A DNA stretch of 64,000 bases from Streptococcus minor DSM 17118 (lineage in GTDB: Bacteria > Bacillota > Bacilli > Lactobacillales > Streptococcaceae), in assembly GCF_000377005.1 (NCBI RefSeq), contig NZ_AQYB01000032.1:1-64000 (forward strand), read 5' to 3'. Numbering within the stretch: the first letter of the stretch is position 1; each line of letters starts with the position of its first letter. Positions 17,290-26,164 of the stretch are shown one piece after another. A program made the translations under genes and the position numbers. Under the pieces are notes generated by a model that saw nothing but the letters and a program-made list of their open reading frames with translations, had not been told where the DNA came from and made no database searches.

Positions 17290-17326
17290 TAAAAAATCTC
17301 TTAGAAACTAGTCTTTCTAAGAGATT
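17290..17326 (-). terminator. terminator of the CPBP protease gene
   Basis: AATCTCTTAGAAA (17295-17307) pairs with TTTCTAAGAGATT (17314-17326). On the minus strand it is followed by a T run and lies 18 bases after the protease stop codon. Confidence 0.78.
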
Positions 17327-17344
17327 CTTATATTTGATAGTGTG

Positions 17345-18001
17345 CTAGAAATGAAGGATGGCAGCGGTGTTGTGCAATATGTGCATGACCATTACCAACT
17401 CCAAACGCTTGGTCTTATAATAAACCAAAGAGTAAATCAAACCAATACCACCATAAATGCCCCAGCTAATCAGATTGGTCGGCATATGGAGAACTCCGAA
17501 AATCAGGGTGCTAATAGCAAGCCCAAGTAAGGGGTATTTTTCAAAAAGATAGCCGATGAGTCCTGCCCGAAAGATCCACTCCTCTAGGATAGGACCGCAG
17601 ATAGCAATAATGATAAAGGCTAGTGGAAGGCTAAAGTTGGCAAACATGGCCTCTAGTGCAGCATCATTTGCAGTCGCATCAATATGTGATTGCTTCAAAA
17701 GATAGATACCCGCATGGGCGAAAAAGCGAGTCAAAATCGTCATTCCTATCGCAAAGCCACCATCTTTAATAGTCCAGCCCTTAAAAATCGGCAAGGGCAT
17801 ACCAGCTTTCCTAGCGATAAGCCAAGACAAATAGACGGATGCAATCGCACTGGCTGTAATGATGAGTTCTACCAGAAGATTGGGATTGTAAGGGGTTTGG
17901 GCTAGCATACTTGGGGCCATGGTAAAACCTATCACGATGCCCCATAGCTGAGAGGTCATAAAGAGTAAAATCAACCAGAGAACCTTGATCAATGTTTTCA
18001 T
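17345..18001 (-). CDS. CPBP-family intramembrane metalloprotease
   Basis: A 218-residue membrane protein of the CPBP (CAAX protease / bacteriocin-processing, formerly Abi) family. Catalytic motifs are EEWIFR (about 140-145), FGVLHMP (about 168-174) and HILHN near the C-terminus, set in about six to seven hydrophobic segments. Family members cleave within membranes, and in streptococci some protect against self-made bacteriocins, but no bacteriocin genes are near. It is monocistronic, convergent with the PTS gene. The substrate is unknown. Confidence 0.88.
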   Translation of the reverse strand: MKTLIKVLWLILLFMTSQLWGIVIGFTMAPSMLAQTPYNPNLLVELIITASAIASVYLSWLIARKAGMPLPIFKGWTIKDGGFAIGMTILTRFFAHAGIYLLKQSHIDATANDAALEAMFANFSLPLAFIIIAICGPILEEWIFRAGLIGYLFEKYPLLGLAISTLIFGVLHMPTNLISWGIYGGIGLIYSLVYYKTKRLELVMVMHILHNTAAILHF

Positions 18002-18115
18002 AAACTATCCAACTTTCTAAAAATAATTCTATTCATTATAATAATATGTTTTTTGCCAAAAAATGGCAAGTCAGACTTGAAAAATACATCCCATCTTCTC
18101 AAAAAAAGCAGATTA

Positions 18116-18124
18116 TGGTATAAT
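18116..18124 (+). promoter_or_regulatory. yebC promoter, extended -10
   Basis: TGGTATAAT is an extended -10 element. It gives an 80-base leader with two possible stem-loops: GGAAATAG/CTATTTCC near 18138-18159, and AAGATGG/CCATCTT near 18174-18194, the second just before the ribosome site. Confidence 0.55.
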
Positions 18125-18212
18125 GTGGGAGTTATTAGGAAATAGAATTTCCTATTTCCCAAAGAAAAATAAGAAGATGGAAGATAACCATCTTAGAACA
18201 AGGAGAATTCCC

Positions 18213-18929
18213 ATGGGACGTAAATGGGCCAATATTGTTGCGAAAAAAACTGCCAAGGACGGGGCTAACTCAAAAGTGTATGCCAAGTTTGGTGTGGAAA
18301 TCTATGTTGCTGCTAAAAAAGGTGATCCAGATCCAGAAACCAACTCAGCACTGAAATTTGTCATCGATCGCGCCAAACAGGCACAGGTACCAAAACATAT
18401 TATTGATAAGGCCATTGACAAGGCAAAGGGAAATACGGACGAAACCTTTGTGGAAGGTCGCTATGAAGGTTTTGGACCAAATGGTTCGATGCTGATTGTC
18501 GACACCTTGACTTCCAATGTCAATCGGACTGCGGCGAATGTGCGTGCAGCTTTTGGTAAGAATGGGGGAAATATGGGAGCTAGTGGTTCCGTTTCTTTCA
18601 TGTTTGACAAAAAAGGTGTTGCGGTCTTTGCAGGTGACGATGCAGATAGCATTTTCGAGCAACTGTTGGAAGCTGATGTGGAAGTAGAAGATGTGGAAGC
18701 AGAAGAAGGAACAGTCACTGTCTATACTGCTCCAACGGATCTTCACAAAGCCATTGTTGCTTTGAAAGAAGCTGGTATTAAAGAATTCCAAGTAACTGAG
18801 TTGGAAATGATTCCCCAGTCAGAAGTGGTCTTGGAAGGTGATGATTTAGCTACTTTTGAGAAACTCTACGATGCCCTCGAAGATGATGAAGATGTCCAAA
18901 AAATCTATACCAATGTAGAAGGATTTTAA
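18213..18929 (+). CDS. YebC/PmpR family protein
   Basis: A 238-residue cytoplasmic protein of the YebC/TACO1 family. Members have been described as transcription regulators (PmpR) and more recently as translation factors that help ribosomes at proline runs. The N-terminal MGRKWANI and the following [10 protein letters not shown] are family hallmarks, as are the [13 protein letters not shown] segment and acidic C-terminal domain. The start at 18213 has AAGGAG eight bases upstream. A longer frame from 18123 would add residues unlike the family. Monocistronic with its own terminator. Confidence 0.93.
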   Translation: MGRKWANIVAKKTAKDGANSKVYAKFGVEIYVAAKKGDPDPETNSALKFVIDRAKQAQVPKHIIDKAIDKAKGNTDETFVEGRYEGFGPNGSMLIVDTLTSNVNRTAANVRAAFGKNGGNMGASGSVSFMFDKKGVAVFAGDDADSIFEQLLEADVEVEDVEAEEGTVTVYTAPTDLHKAIVALKEAGIKEFQVTELEMIPQSEVVLEGDDLATFEKLYDALEDDEDVQKIYTNVEGF

Positions 18930-18938
18930 GACATAGAG

Positions 18939-18959
18939 CCAACCGCGAGGTTGGTTTTT
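18939..18959 (+). terminator. yebC terminator
   Basis: CCAACC, loop GCGA, GGTTGG, then five T. Confidence 0.85.
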
Positions 18960-19083
18960 CTGTACTCATCTTTCCATAAGCTACGCTATCTGATAGTGGG
19001 TACTTGAGGAATGGTGTTATTGCCAAGAATGAAAGATGGCAATGAAAGATATTTTAGGTATAATTCCTACGGAGGTAAACCAA

Positions 19084-19938
19084 ATGAAATACAACAAAAA
19101 TCGCATTATCATTAGCGTAGTTGCGTTACTCTTAACTGTTTTTAGCGGTTCTATTCAGGCCAAAGCTCAAGAAAGAACCTATAACTACTACATCACTCAA
19201 GAAGATTTTGATTTTGCCAGCATTCCTAATGGGGAAGTGGTAGTAGGCAGCAAGGGACAGGTTCGTCCGAGTCAGGAAAGTATCCTGAAAGATTTGCAGT
19301 ATGCCTTTAAATACGAGGTATCGGATCCGTCCATTCTGACAGTGGATGCAACAGGGAACTGGGTGGCCTTGAAGGAAGGGACAGTGGAGATCACAGTTAG
19401 AGGATGGAGATACTATAATGAAAGTCCAGAGTTTGAAGCAGAATTGGACCAACATGGTATCAAGCGACATATCGACTCACCTGGTACGACGGATATCCCC
19501 TTTCATGTGAGAAATACCGTCAAGGTTATCTCTCCCAACTCCGTATTAAAACCAGTTTATCGCCTGTATCATTCAGGGCTTAAAACTCATTTGTATACAA
19601 CAGACGCCAATGAAAATGCAGTTCTCGCTACTCGCGGTTGGCAAGCAGAAGGTGTTGCTTGGAGTACAAGGGCTACTGGTGAACATCCGGTTTATCGCCT
19701 ATATCACCCAGGCTTAAAAGTGCACCTCTACACCAAGGATACCAATGAATACCAGGTTTTATCAAAACGCGGTTGGCAGGCAGAAGGGATTTCATATCAG
19801 TCATTTGGGACAATCCCAGTTTACCGTCTCTATCATCCAGGTATCAAAAAACATCTCTACACTAAGGATGAAAATGAGAAAACGGTCTTATCTCGGTCTG
19901 GTTGGCAATATGAAGGAATTGCGTGGCATGTGGAATAA
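19084..19938 (+). CDS. secreted protein with three YRLYHPG (DUF5648-like) repeats
   Basis: A 284-residue exported protein. A signal peptide ends near AKA (residues 26-28). Residues about 30-155 look like an Ig-like (Big_2-type) domain (VSDPSILTVDATG, GTVEITVRG). Residues about 160-284 hold three tandem repeats, each starting PVYRLYH and ending RGW/SGW..EG, of the kind called DUF5648 and often found in cell-wall hydrolases or secreted proteins of lactobacilli and streptococci. No wall anchor is seen, so the repeats may bind the envelope or glycans. The start at 19084 follows GGAGG; an earlier in-frame ATG at 19036 overlaps the -10 region. The gene is alone between two terminators. Confidence 0.82.
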   Translation: MKYNKNRIIISVVALLLTVFSGSIQAKAQERTYNYYITQEDFDFASIPNGEVVVGSKGQVRPSQESILKDLQYAFKYEVSDPSILTVDATGNWVALKEGTVEITVRGWRYYNESPEFEAELDQHGIKRHIDSPGTTDIPFHVRNTVKVISPNSVLKPVYRLYHSGLKTHLYTTDANENAVLATRGWQAEGVAWSTRATGEHPVYRLYHPGLKVHLYTKDTNEYQVLSKRGWQAEGISYQSFGTIPVYRLYHPGIKKHLYTKDENEKTVLSRSGWQYEGIAWHVE

Positions 19939-19975
19939 AGAAGCGTATTTCCCTCTTTTATAAATATAATATTTG

Positions 19976-20020
19976 AACCTTATATCTCTGCATTCCAGTC
20001 AGAAATATAAGGTTTTCTTT
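19976..20020 (+). terminator. terminator of the YRLYHPG-repeat gene
   Basis: AACCTTATAT (19976-19985) pairs with ATATAAGGTT (20005-20014), followed by T-rich sequence. Confidence 0.75.
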
Positions 20021-20134
20021 TTTAAAAAGAAATCTTATTTATAAAATTTTTTAAAGTCTATTTAAAATTTATATATTATACAAGGGGTCGATTTACTGGT
20101 ATGATGGCATGGAATACTTAAAAAGGAGTTGGAT

Positions 20135-21706
20135 ATGAAAAAGAAATTAGTAACCAGTCTTTTAGCAGCTGTGACAGTTTTAACCTTGGCAGCTTGTGGT
20201 ACTAAGGAGACAAGCAAAACCAACACAAGTAAGGCGGTAGATAGTGATACCTTTATTTATGCCATTGATGGAGATCCTAGTTCGACTAACCCGATCAATA
20301 CTAGCGACCGTTGGGGATTAACCTTGACCAATATTCTCTATTCTCCGCTGATTCGTGTAGAACCAGACGGTTCTTATGTCAATGAATTAGCAGATAGCTA
20401 CCAGATTGCAGATGATGGACTCAGTATTACGGTTAAATTGCGTCAGGATATCAAGTGGTCTGATGGTGAAGCTTTTACCGCAGATGATGTCCTCTTTACA
20501 TACCAACAAAAGGTTAAGGAAGAAAATGGCAATGCGGATGGTCTCTACATCAATGGTCAACCCGTTCAGTTTGAAAAAGTGGATGATTACACTGTTACTT
20601 TTATCTTACCAGCAGTCAGCGCTTCTGCCTTGGACAATATCGTAACAGAGACCTACATCTTACCAGAACATGTCTACAATGATGAGCCTGATTTCTCGGT
20701 TAGTCAGCTGACCAATACCCCAGTTGGAACAGGTCCGTACAAGTTTGTGGAATACAAACATGGTCAGTACATCAAGTTAGAAGCCAATGAGTATTACTAT
20801 AAGGGTGAGCCAGAAATTGATCATCTGGTCTTGCGTATCATCACCAGTGCGGCTACTCGTAAGATAGCTCTACAAACAGGGGAAATCGATGCTTCGTTCG
20901 TGCTTCCAACAGATATAGCAGATTTAGAGAGTAGAGATATCGAGACCTATGCCTATACTGAAAATCGTATTGGTTATCTGGGTCTCAATGCGGCCACTCC
21001 GGAATTGTCTGATGTGCGCGTACGGCAAGCCATCCTCTTTGCCCTCAACAAAGAAGATATGAACCAAGCAGCTTATTTAGATAAGAAATACTACGATATC
21101 CCTTACTCCTTCTTGCCAGTAGCCAATCCATACACCACTGAAAAGGTAGAGCACTATAAACAAAATCTAGAAAAATCCAAGGCTCTCCTAAAAGAAGCTG
21201 GTATCAGCAATCTGAAACTCAATCTGGGCTTCAACTCGTCTGATCCTGCTCAAACCTTGCAGGCAACCTTGATTCAGGAGCAACTAGGACAAGTCGGCAT
21301 CAGTGTTGAATTAGCTGGTGGTGACCCTACAGCACTCTTTACAGAGTTGCGCAAGGAAGGGACGACTACTTATAAACTCTTCTTGGGTGGCTATATTATG
21401 GGAAATGACCCAGACCAGTATGCCCGTCTTTTTAAAGGCGGAGGTGCGTCCAACTACTTCAAGCTCAACTCGGCTGCCATCAATAGTCTCTTTGAAAAAG
21501 GTGCAGTTGAGTTGGATAAGGAGAAACGTTCAGTTATCTACGATGATTTGCAGGCAGAGTTGGCCAATCAAGCGGTTATTTACCCAATTGTAGACAACAA
21601 GAAAATATTAGCTGTCAACAAGCGTATCAAAGGAGTAAAAGAAGCTGGTTTGGTACCAATCTATACCTTTGAAGATCCATCGCTTTTGACGATTGAAGAT
21701 GAATAA
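20135..21706 (+). CDS. ABC transporter substrate-binding lipoprotein (Opp/Dpp/Nik family)
   Basis: A 523-residue lipoprotein that captures the substrate for the downstream ABC transporter. The lipobox LAAC puts the lipidated Cys at 21. The rest is a class C (SBP_bac_5) binding protein, with the typical SDGEAFTADDVLFTYQ region and the C-terminal ILAVNKRIKGV. Substrates of this family are peptides, nickel complexes or haem; the sequence alone does not decide. The start is ATG 20135, with AAAGGAG six bases upstream. It is the first gene of a five-gene operon, and an extended -10 TGGTATGAT lies at 20097-20105. Confidence 0.9.
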   Translation: MKKKLVTSLLAAVTVLTLAACGTKETSKTNTSKAVDSDTFIYAIDGDPSSTNPINTSDRWGLTLTNILYSPLIRVEPDGSYVNELADSYQIADDGLSITVKLRQDIKWSDGEAFTADDVLFTYQQKVKEENGNADGLYINGQPVQFEKVDDYTVTFILPAVSASALDNIVTETYILPEHVYNDEPDFSVSQLTNTPVGTGPYKFVEYKHGQYIKLEANEYYYKGEPEIDHLVLRIITSAATRKIALQTGEIDASFVLPTDIADLESRDIETYAYTENRIGYLGLNAATPELSDVRVRQAILFALNKEDMNQAAYLDKKYYDIPYSFLPVANPYTTEKVEHYKQNLEKSKALLKEAGISNLKLNLGFNSSDPAQTLQATLIQEQLGQVGISVELAGGDPTALFTELRKEGTTTYKLFLGGYIMGNDPDQYARLFKGGGASNYFKLNSAAINSLFEKGAVELDKEKRSVIYDDLQAELANQAVIYPIVDNKKILAVNKRIKGVKEAGLVPIYTFEDPSLLTIEDE

Positions 21707-21758
21707 AAAATAGGATAAAGACTGGCTTTGCCAGTCTTGTCCGCGTTATAGGAGTACT

Positions 21759-22718
21759 ATGTTTCAATATATTATTAAGCGAATTGCCCAGGTCATTCCT
21801 CTACTCTTGGTCATTTCCTTCATTGTTTTTTCTCTGATTCAGCTAGCCCCTTTTGATGTCATTGATTCTCTGGCTACACCTAACATGACAGCAGAGCAAA
21901 TCGAGCTCTTGAAGGAGCAGCATGGTCTTAATCAACCATTTTTGGTTCAGTATTATATTTGGTTGGACAACATTTGGAATGGCAATTTTGGTCATTCTCT
22001 TCTAACCCATCATAATATTGCTGATGATTTGGCGGAAAAGATACCAAATACCATCGCTCTAGTTTTGCCAGCCTATCTAACTGCCTTGATTTTGGCGATT
22101 GGACTGGGGCTCTTATCAGCTGCCCATCGAGGAAAGTGGCTAGACCGTTTCATTGATGGTTTTGCTTCCCTGGGGATTGCGGTACCGACCTTCTGGTTTG
22201 CCATGATTTTGATTTATATTTTTGGTTTCCGTCTTAATCTATTGCCTTTTATTGGGATGTATAGTCTTGGTAAGGAAGGAGACTGGGGTGATTTTCTTGC
22301 TCATTTAGCCTTACCTTATCTAACCTTGGTGATGGCTTTTATGCCAGACTTAATACGCTATATTCGGACTTCTGCCATTGTCGAGGTAGATAAGGATTAT
22401 GTGACGGTTCAGGAGGCTTTTCAGGCGAGCAAGAAAGAAATTTTTGGTAGGCATATTGTCCGTAATATCCTTCTTCCCATTGTCACCCAAATAGGTTTAG
22501 CCTTGCCTATGCTAGTGACAGGTGCTCTGATTACAGAAACCATCTTTGCTTGGCCGGGTGTTGGTCCTTATCTGACTTCAGCCACGAAAGCCTTGGATTA
22601 TCCTGTGATTATGGCTGTCCTGCTTTTTTCGGCTACTTTGGTTATTTTAGGCAATCTTCTATCAGATATTCTCTACTCCATCGTAGATCCGCGTATTAGC
22701 AAGGGAGGTAGTTCTTGA
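21759..22718 (+). CDS. ABC permease, DppB/NikB type
   Basis: A 319-residue inner-membrane permease with six hydrophobic segments. The first segment is followed by a large extracytoplasmic loop containing EQIELLKEQHGLNQPF, usual for the OppB/DppB/NikB family. The EAA loop (EAFQASKKEIFGRHIVRNILLP region) is near residues 209-238. It pairs with the next permease. Confidence 0.92.
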   Translation: MFQYIIKRIAQVIPLLLVISFIVFSLIQLAPFDVIDSLATPNMTAEQIELLKEQHGLNQPFLVQYYIWLDNIWNGNFGHSLLTHHNIADDLAEKIPNTIALVLPAYLTALILAIGLGLLSAAHRGKWLDRFIDGFASLGIAVPTFWFAMILIYIFGFRLNLLPFIGMYSLGKEGDWGDFLAHLALPYLTLVMAFMPDLIRYIRTSAIVEVDKDYVTVQEAFQASKKEIFGRHIVRNILLPIVTQIGLALPMLVTGALITETIFAWPGVGPYLTSATKALDYPVIMAVLLFSATLVILGNLLSDILYSIVDPRISKGGSS

Positions 22719-23548
22719 TGTTTTTTAAACGATTAAAAGAAGAGACTGTGTCATCGCCTCTCTATCTGTTTTCTGTCCTCTTTCTTTTTTTCTTGCTGAC
22801 TTTGTCCATTTTGGCTCCTATCTTGCCTCTGGAACCCAACACCACTAATGTCAGTCAGATGAATCAACCACCTAGCCTGGCACATATCTTTGGGACCGAT
22901 AATGTGGGACGAGATTATTTTGCGCGTGTCTTATATGGTGGTCGAATTTCCCTCTTAGTCGGATTGTTGGCCATGCTAGCTTCGGTTTTGATAGGGAGTT
23001 TGGTAGGGATTTTGGCTGGCTACTTTGGCGGTTGGTTGGATAGTCTCTTGATGCGAACAGTTGATGTCTTGTCTTCCATTCCTTGGTTGGTTCTGGTTAT
23101 TGTGGTCAGTGTTTTTCTCCAGCCAGGGCTTACAACCATTATTGTTGTGATTGGTGGTTTTTCTTGGATGCGGATTTCTAGATTGATTCGAGCAGAAACC
23201 TTATCAGCTAAGACCCATGATTATGTCAGTTATGCTCGTTATATTGGAGTGCGACCTATGGTCATTATTAGAAGACATATTTTGCCTTCGATTTTTCCTA
23301 CTCTTATCGTGGCAGCTTCTAGCAGTATTTCTTCTGCCATCATGACAGAGTCTGCTCTCAGTTTCTTAGGAATTGGGATTCAGCAGCCACTAGCTTCTTG
23401 GGGTAGTCTGTTGCAAAATGCTCAATCTACGCTACAAAGTGCTCCTCATATGGCTATTTTACCGGGATTCTTTATCCTCCTGACCATTTATTCTTTCAAT
23501 AATGTAGGAGATTTGATTCGGGATAGTTTGCAAAAGGAGGTTATCTAA
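22718..23548 (+). CDS. ABC permease, DppC/NikC type
   Basis: A 276-residue permease of the OppC/DppC/NikC family. It has an N-terminal membrane segment, the FGTDNVGRDYFARVLYG signature and five further segments. The start ATG at 22718 overlaps the previous stop codon by one base, with GGGAGG about nine bases upstream; a TTG one codon earlier is less likely. The overlap suggests translational coupling. Confidence 0.92.
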   Translation: MFFKRLKEETVSSPLYLFSVLFLFFLLTLSILAPILPLEPNTTNVSQMNQPPSLAHIFGTDNVGRDYFARVLYGGRISLLVGLLAMLASVLIGSLVGILAGYFGGWLDSLLMRTVDVLSSIPWLVLVIVVSVFLQPGLTTIIVVIGGFSWMRISRLIRAETLSAKTHDYVSYARYIGVRPMVIIRRHILPSIFPTLIVAASSSISSAIMTESALSFLGIGIQQPLASWGSLLQNAQSTLQSAPHMAILPGFFILLTIYSFNNVGDLIRDSLQKEVI

Positions 23549-24402
23549 TGATGATGAGTATTCAGTTAGAAAATTTAACACTTCAAACTCAAAGAGGCAA
23601 AGCGATTGAAACCTTAGTGAAGGATGTGTCTCTTTCTCTTCCACGGGGAAAAATTCTTGGTATTGTGGGAGAGTCAGGGAGTGGCAAGAGTTTGACGGTC
23701 AAGTCCATGATGGGGATTGTCCCAAAAGAAGTGAGGGTAGCCTATGACCGTCTAGAATTAGAAGGTAAACCACTTTTGGATTATGATCGTTTGCCTATGG
23801 CTATGATTTTCCAAGACCCTATGACTTCTTTAAATCCCTTACGAAAAATCGGCTACCATCTGGAAGAAATTATTGACCGCTTTAGTCCTGGATTATCTGC
23901 TGGTGAGCGGATGGAAAAGATGATAGATATGCTGAACAAGGTGGGGATTTCTAATCCAGAGCAACGCCTCAACCAATACCCCTTTGAATTTTCAGGTGGG
24001 ATGCGGCAGCGTATTTTGATTGCAATGGCTCTCTTGGCAGAACCCCGCATCCTGATTGCCGATGAGCCGACTACGGCCTTAGATGTGACAATTCAGGCTC
24101 AAATTTTGGCTCTGATTAAAGGATTACAAGAAAGTCTAGGATTGACAGTTATTATTGTCAGTCATGATTTTGGTGTCATTGCAGGTCTTTGTGATCAAGT
24201 TATGGTCATGCGCTCTGGTCAGGTGGTAGAAGAGGGGACTGTTGAGGATATTTTTACCAATCCTCTGCATCCTTATACCCAAGAACTTCTGCGGGCAGCC
24301 CGATTAGATGGAAAATGGGCTCCACAGTCACTGTCTGTTTACCCATCTGGTCCTCTTGTGGCGGTTTCTGAAACCCATTCTGTTAGAAAGGAGCTTGAAT
24401 AG
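23548..24402 (+). CDS. ABC ATPase, DppD/NikD type
   Basis: A 284-residue ATP-binding subunit. It shows Walker A GESGSGKS, Q-loop FQDPMTSLNP, signature FSGGMRQR, Walker B ILIADEP and the H-loop SHDF. The C-terminal HPYTQELL is usual for oligopeptide and nickel ATPases. Its ATG overlaps the previous stop by one base and has AAAGGAGG seven bases upstream. Confidence 0.93.
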   Translation: MMMSIQLENLTLQTQRGKAIETLVKDVSLSLPRGKILGIVGESGSGKSLTVKSMMGIVPKEVRVAYDRLELEGKPLLDYDRLPMAMIFQDPMTSLNPLRKIGYHLEEIIDRFSPGLSAGERMEKMIDMLNKVGISNPEQRLNQYPFEFSGGMRQRILIAMALLAEPRILIADEPTTALDVTIQAQILALIKGLQESLGLTVIIVSHDFGVIAGLCDQVMVMRSGQVVEEGTVEDIFTNPLHPYTQELLRAARLDGKWAPQSLSVYPSGPLVAVSETHSVRKELE

Positions 24403-25290
24403 ATGAATAGAGAAGTACTTATTACAGTTCGTGATCTACAAAAAATCTACAGCAAGAAAAATCTTTTTGGTCAAGAGCAATACCAGATAGCAGTAGATGG
24501 TGTCACCCTAACTCTTTACAAGGGAGAAACCTTAGGTCTAGTAGGTGAGTCAGGTAGCGGTAAGTCTACCTTATCCAAGCTAATATTGGGTTTGGAAACA
24601 CCCAGTCAAGGTCAAGTGGACTATGTGGGGCTGAGTCAAGCTGATTTAGCCAATCAAGCCTTACAAATTATCTATCAGGATCCCTATTCAGCCCTCAATC
24701 CTTATCTATCTGCTTTAGAATTGGTCAAGGAACCTCTATACCAATGGCCTAAAGAGGAAGCTGAAGCCATGGCTCTAGCTATGCTGGAGAGAGTCGGCAT
24801 CACAGGTGATGCGGTTCATAAGCGCCCCAAATCTTTCAGTGGCGGACAGCGTCAGCGGATTGGTATTGCTAGGGCAGTTGTGAGCAGGCCTCAATTTGTG
24901 GTCTGTGATGAGCCCACTTCAGCTCTGGATGTCTCCATTCAAGCTCAAATTTTACAGTTGCTTTCTGAATTACAGGAAGAATATCAACTGTCCTACCTGT
25001 TTATTTCTCATGATTTGACGGTTGTCAAACACTTTGCCCAACGTATTGCTGTCCTCTATAAAGGCTCGTTGGTTGAGTTGGCTCCAGCAGAAAAACTTTT
25101 TGCAAATCCTCAACATCCTTATACCCAGTATCTCCTTTCTGCCAATCTTCCACTTTCCCCTCATCAGGCTAGGCTCCAACTCCAACAGATTTCGAGTCAA
25201 ATCCAAGATTTTGAACTGTCAGCTGATGATGACTGGCTAGAGGTAGAAACAAATCATTTTGTTCGAAAATCCAAGCGAGAATCCCAGTAG
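24403..25290 (+). CDS. ABC ATPase, DppF/NikE type
   Basis: A 295-residue ATP-binding subunit that forms the second half of the ATPase pair. It shows Walker A GESGSGKS, Q-loop YQDPYSALNP, signature FSGGQRQR, Walker B FVVCDEP and H-loop SHDL. It starts directly after the previous stop. It is the last operon gene, and no clear terminator follows before the damaged amidotransferase. Confidence 0.93.
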   Translation: MNREVLITVRDLQKIYSKKNLFGQEQYQIAVDGVTLTLYKGETLGLVGESGSGKSTLSKLILGLETPSQGQVDYVGLSQADLANQALQIIYQDPYSALNPYLSALELVKEPLYQWPKEEAEAMALAMLERVGITGDAVHKRPKSFSGGQRQRIGIARAVVSRPQFVVCDEPTSALDVSIQAQILQLLSELQEEYQLSYLFISHDLTVVKHFAQRIAVLYKGSLVELAPAEKLFANPQHPYTQYLLSANLPLSPHQARLQLQQISSQIQDFELSADDDWLEVETNHFVRKSKRESQ

Positions 25291-25401
25291 GCTCCTCTTT
25301 TTGCCTTAAAAAATCTTTAACTCTCCTTTAATTTTATATATTAGACAGAAAGAAATACTCCGTGTTACCATGAAAACAATATTTTGGAAGGGAGAAGCGA
25401 T

Positions 25402-26088
25402 ATGTCTAAGGTGATTGTTGGCATTTCAGGAAATGAAAAGGAATTATCTGATGGCTCTAATATCCAGTATGTAGCAGTGGCCCGTGACCTTTCAGAGGGA
25501 GTCAAGGTGGCGGGAGGTCTTCCGATTCATGTGAGGTTTCTTCTCGATGAGTTTGCCAACATCGGTTTGATTCCAAAGTTTGAGAAGTTGATTGCCACAA
25601 TCCGAAGCCGAGAGATTTCGGCGAGCATTATATTACAGGCACAATCTCAATTAAAGGCAATTTACAAGGATCATGCAGATACCATTGTCGGTAACTGTGA
25701 TAGTACCTTGTTTTTAGGAGGGAAAGAGAAAACAACACTAAAAGAGCTTTCGGAAACACTTGGAAAAGAAACCATCGACCTTTACAACACTTCGGAAACA
25801 AGGAGCAATCAAAAGAGTTTTGGACTAAATTATCAAAAGACCGGTAAAGAGCTGATGAGTCAAGACGAGATTACGGTTATGGATGGAGGAAAATGTATCT
25901 TTCAGCTTCGTGGTGTTCTCCCTTTCTTATCGGATAAATTCGACATCACAAAGCATAAAAATTATAAGCTCTTAGAGGACTACGACAAGAGAAATTTCTT
26001 TGATATTCAGAAGTATCTTGCCACAAGAGAAAAAGCTAAATTAAGAAAAAACACAGTGATTACAACAATGAATATTCAGCTTGAGTAA
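25402..26088 (+). CDS. in-frame chimera: amidotransferase N-terminus fused to the VirD4 C-terminal part
   Basis: A 228-residue open frame. Residues 1-42 are amidotransferase. From about residue 43 (HVRFLLDEFANIG) it becomes the C-terminal part of a VirD4/TraG-type coupling protein, the ATPase that feeds DNA to a type IV conjugation machine. Walker B (LLDEFANIG) and the conserved IATIRSREIS region and QLKAIYKD are present, but Walker A is missing, so it cannot work as a pump. The junction lies in sequence encoding GLP, which both families have there. The frame is intact and keeps the old ribosome site, so a chimera could be made, but function is unlikely. Confidence 0.7.
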   Translation: MSKVIVGISGNEKELSDGSNIQYVAVARDLSEGVKVAGGLPIHVRFLLDEFANIGLIPKFEKLIATIRSREISASIILQAQSQLKAIYKDHADTIVGNCDSTLFLGGKEKTTLKELSETLGKETIDLYNTSETRSNQKSFGLNYQKTGKELMSQDEITVMDGGKCIFQLRGVLPFLSDKFDITKHKNYKLLEDYDKRNFFDIQKYLATREKAKLRKNTVITTMNIQLE

Positions 26089-26164
26089 ATGATAAAATAT
26101 GGGAAAAGTGATATAATGAAGTGGACGAGAAATTGACAAATTAGAACTTGAGGAGATAGATTAT

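Noticed and set aside
18123-18212. Longer N-terminus for yebC
   Set aside because: It starts inside the promoter -10 region, and the family begins MGRKW at 18213.
20135-25290. Naming the ABC operon as a nickel importer
   Set aside because: The binding protein and permeases fit the peptide/nickel superfamily generally; no nickel-specific signature or urease genes are visible.
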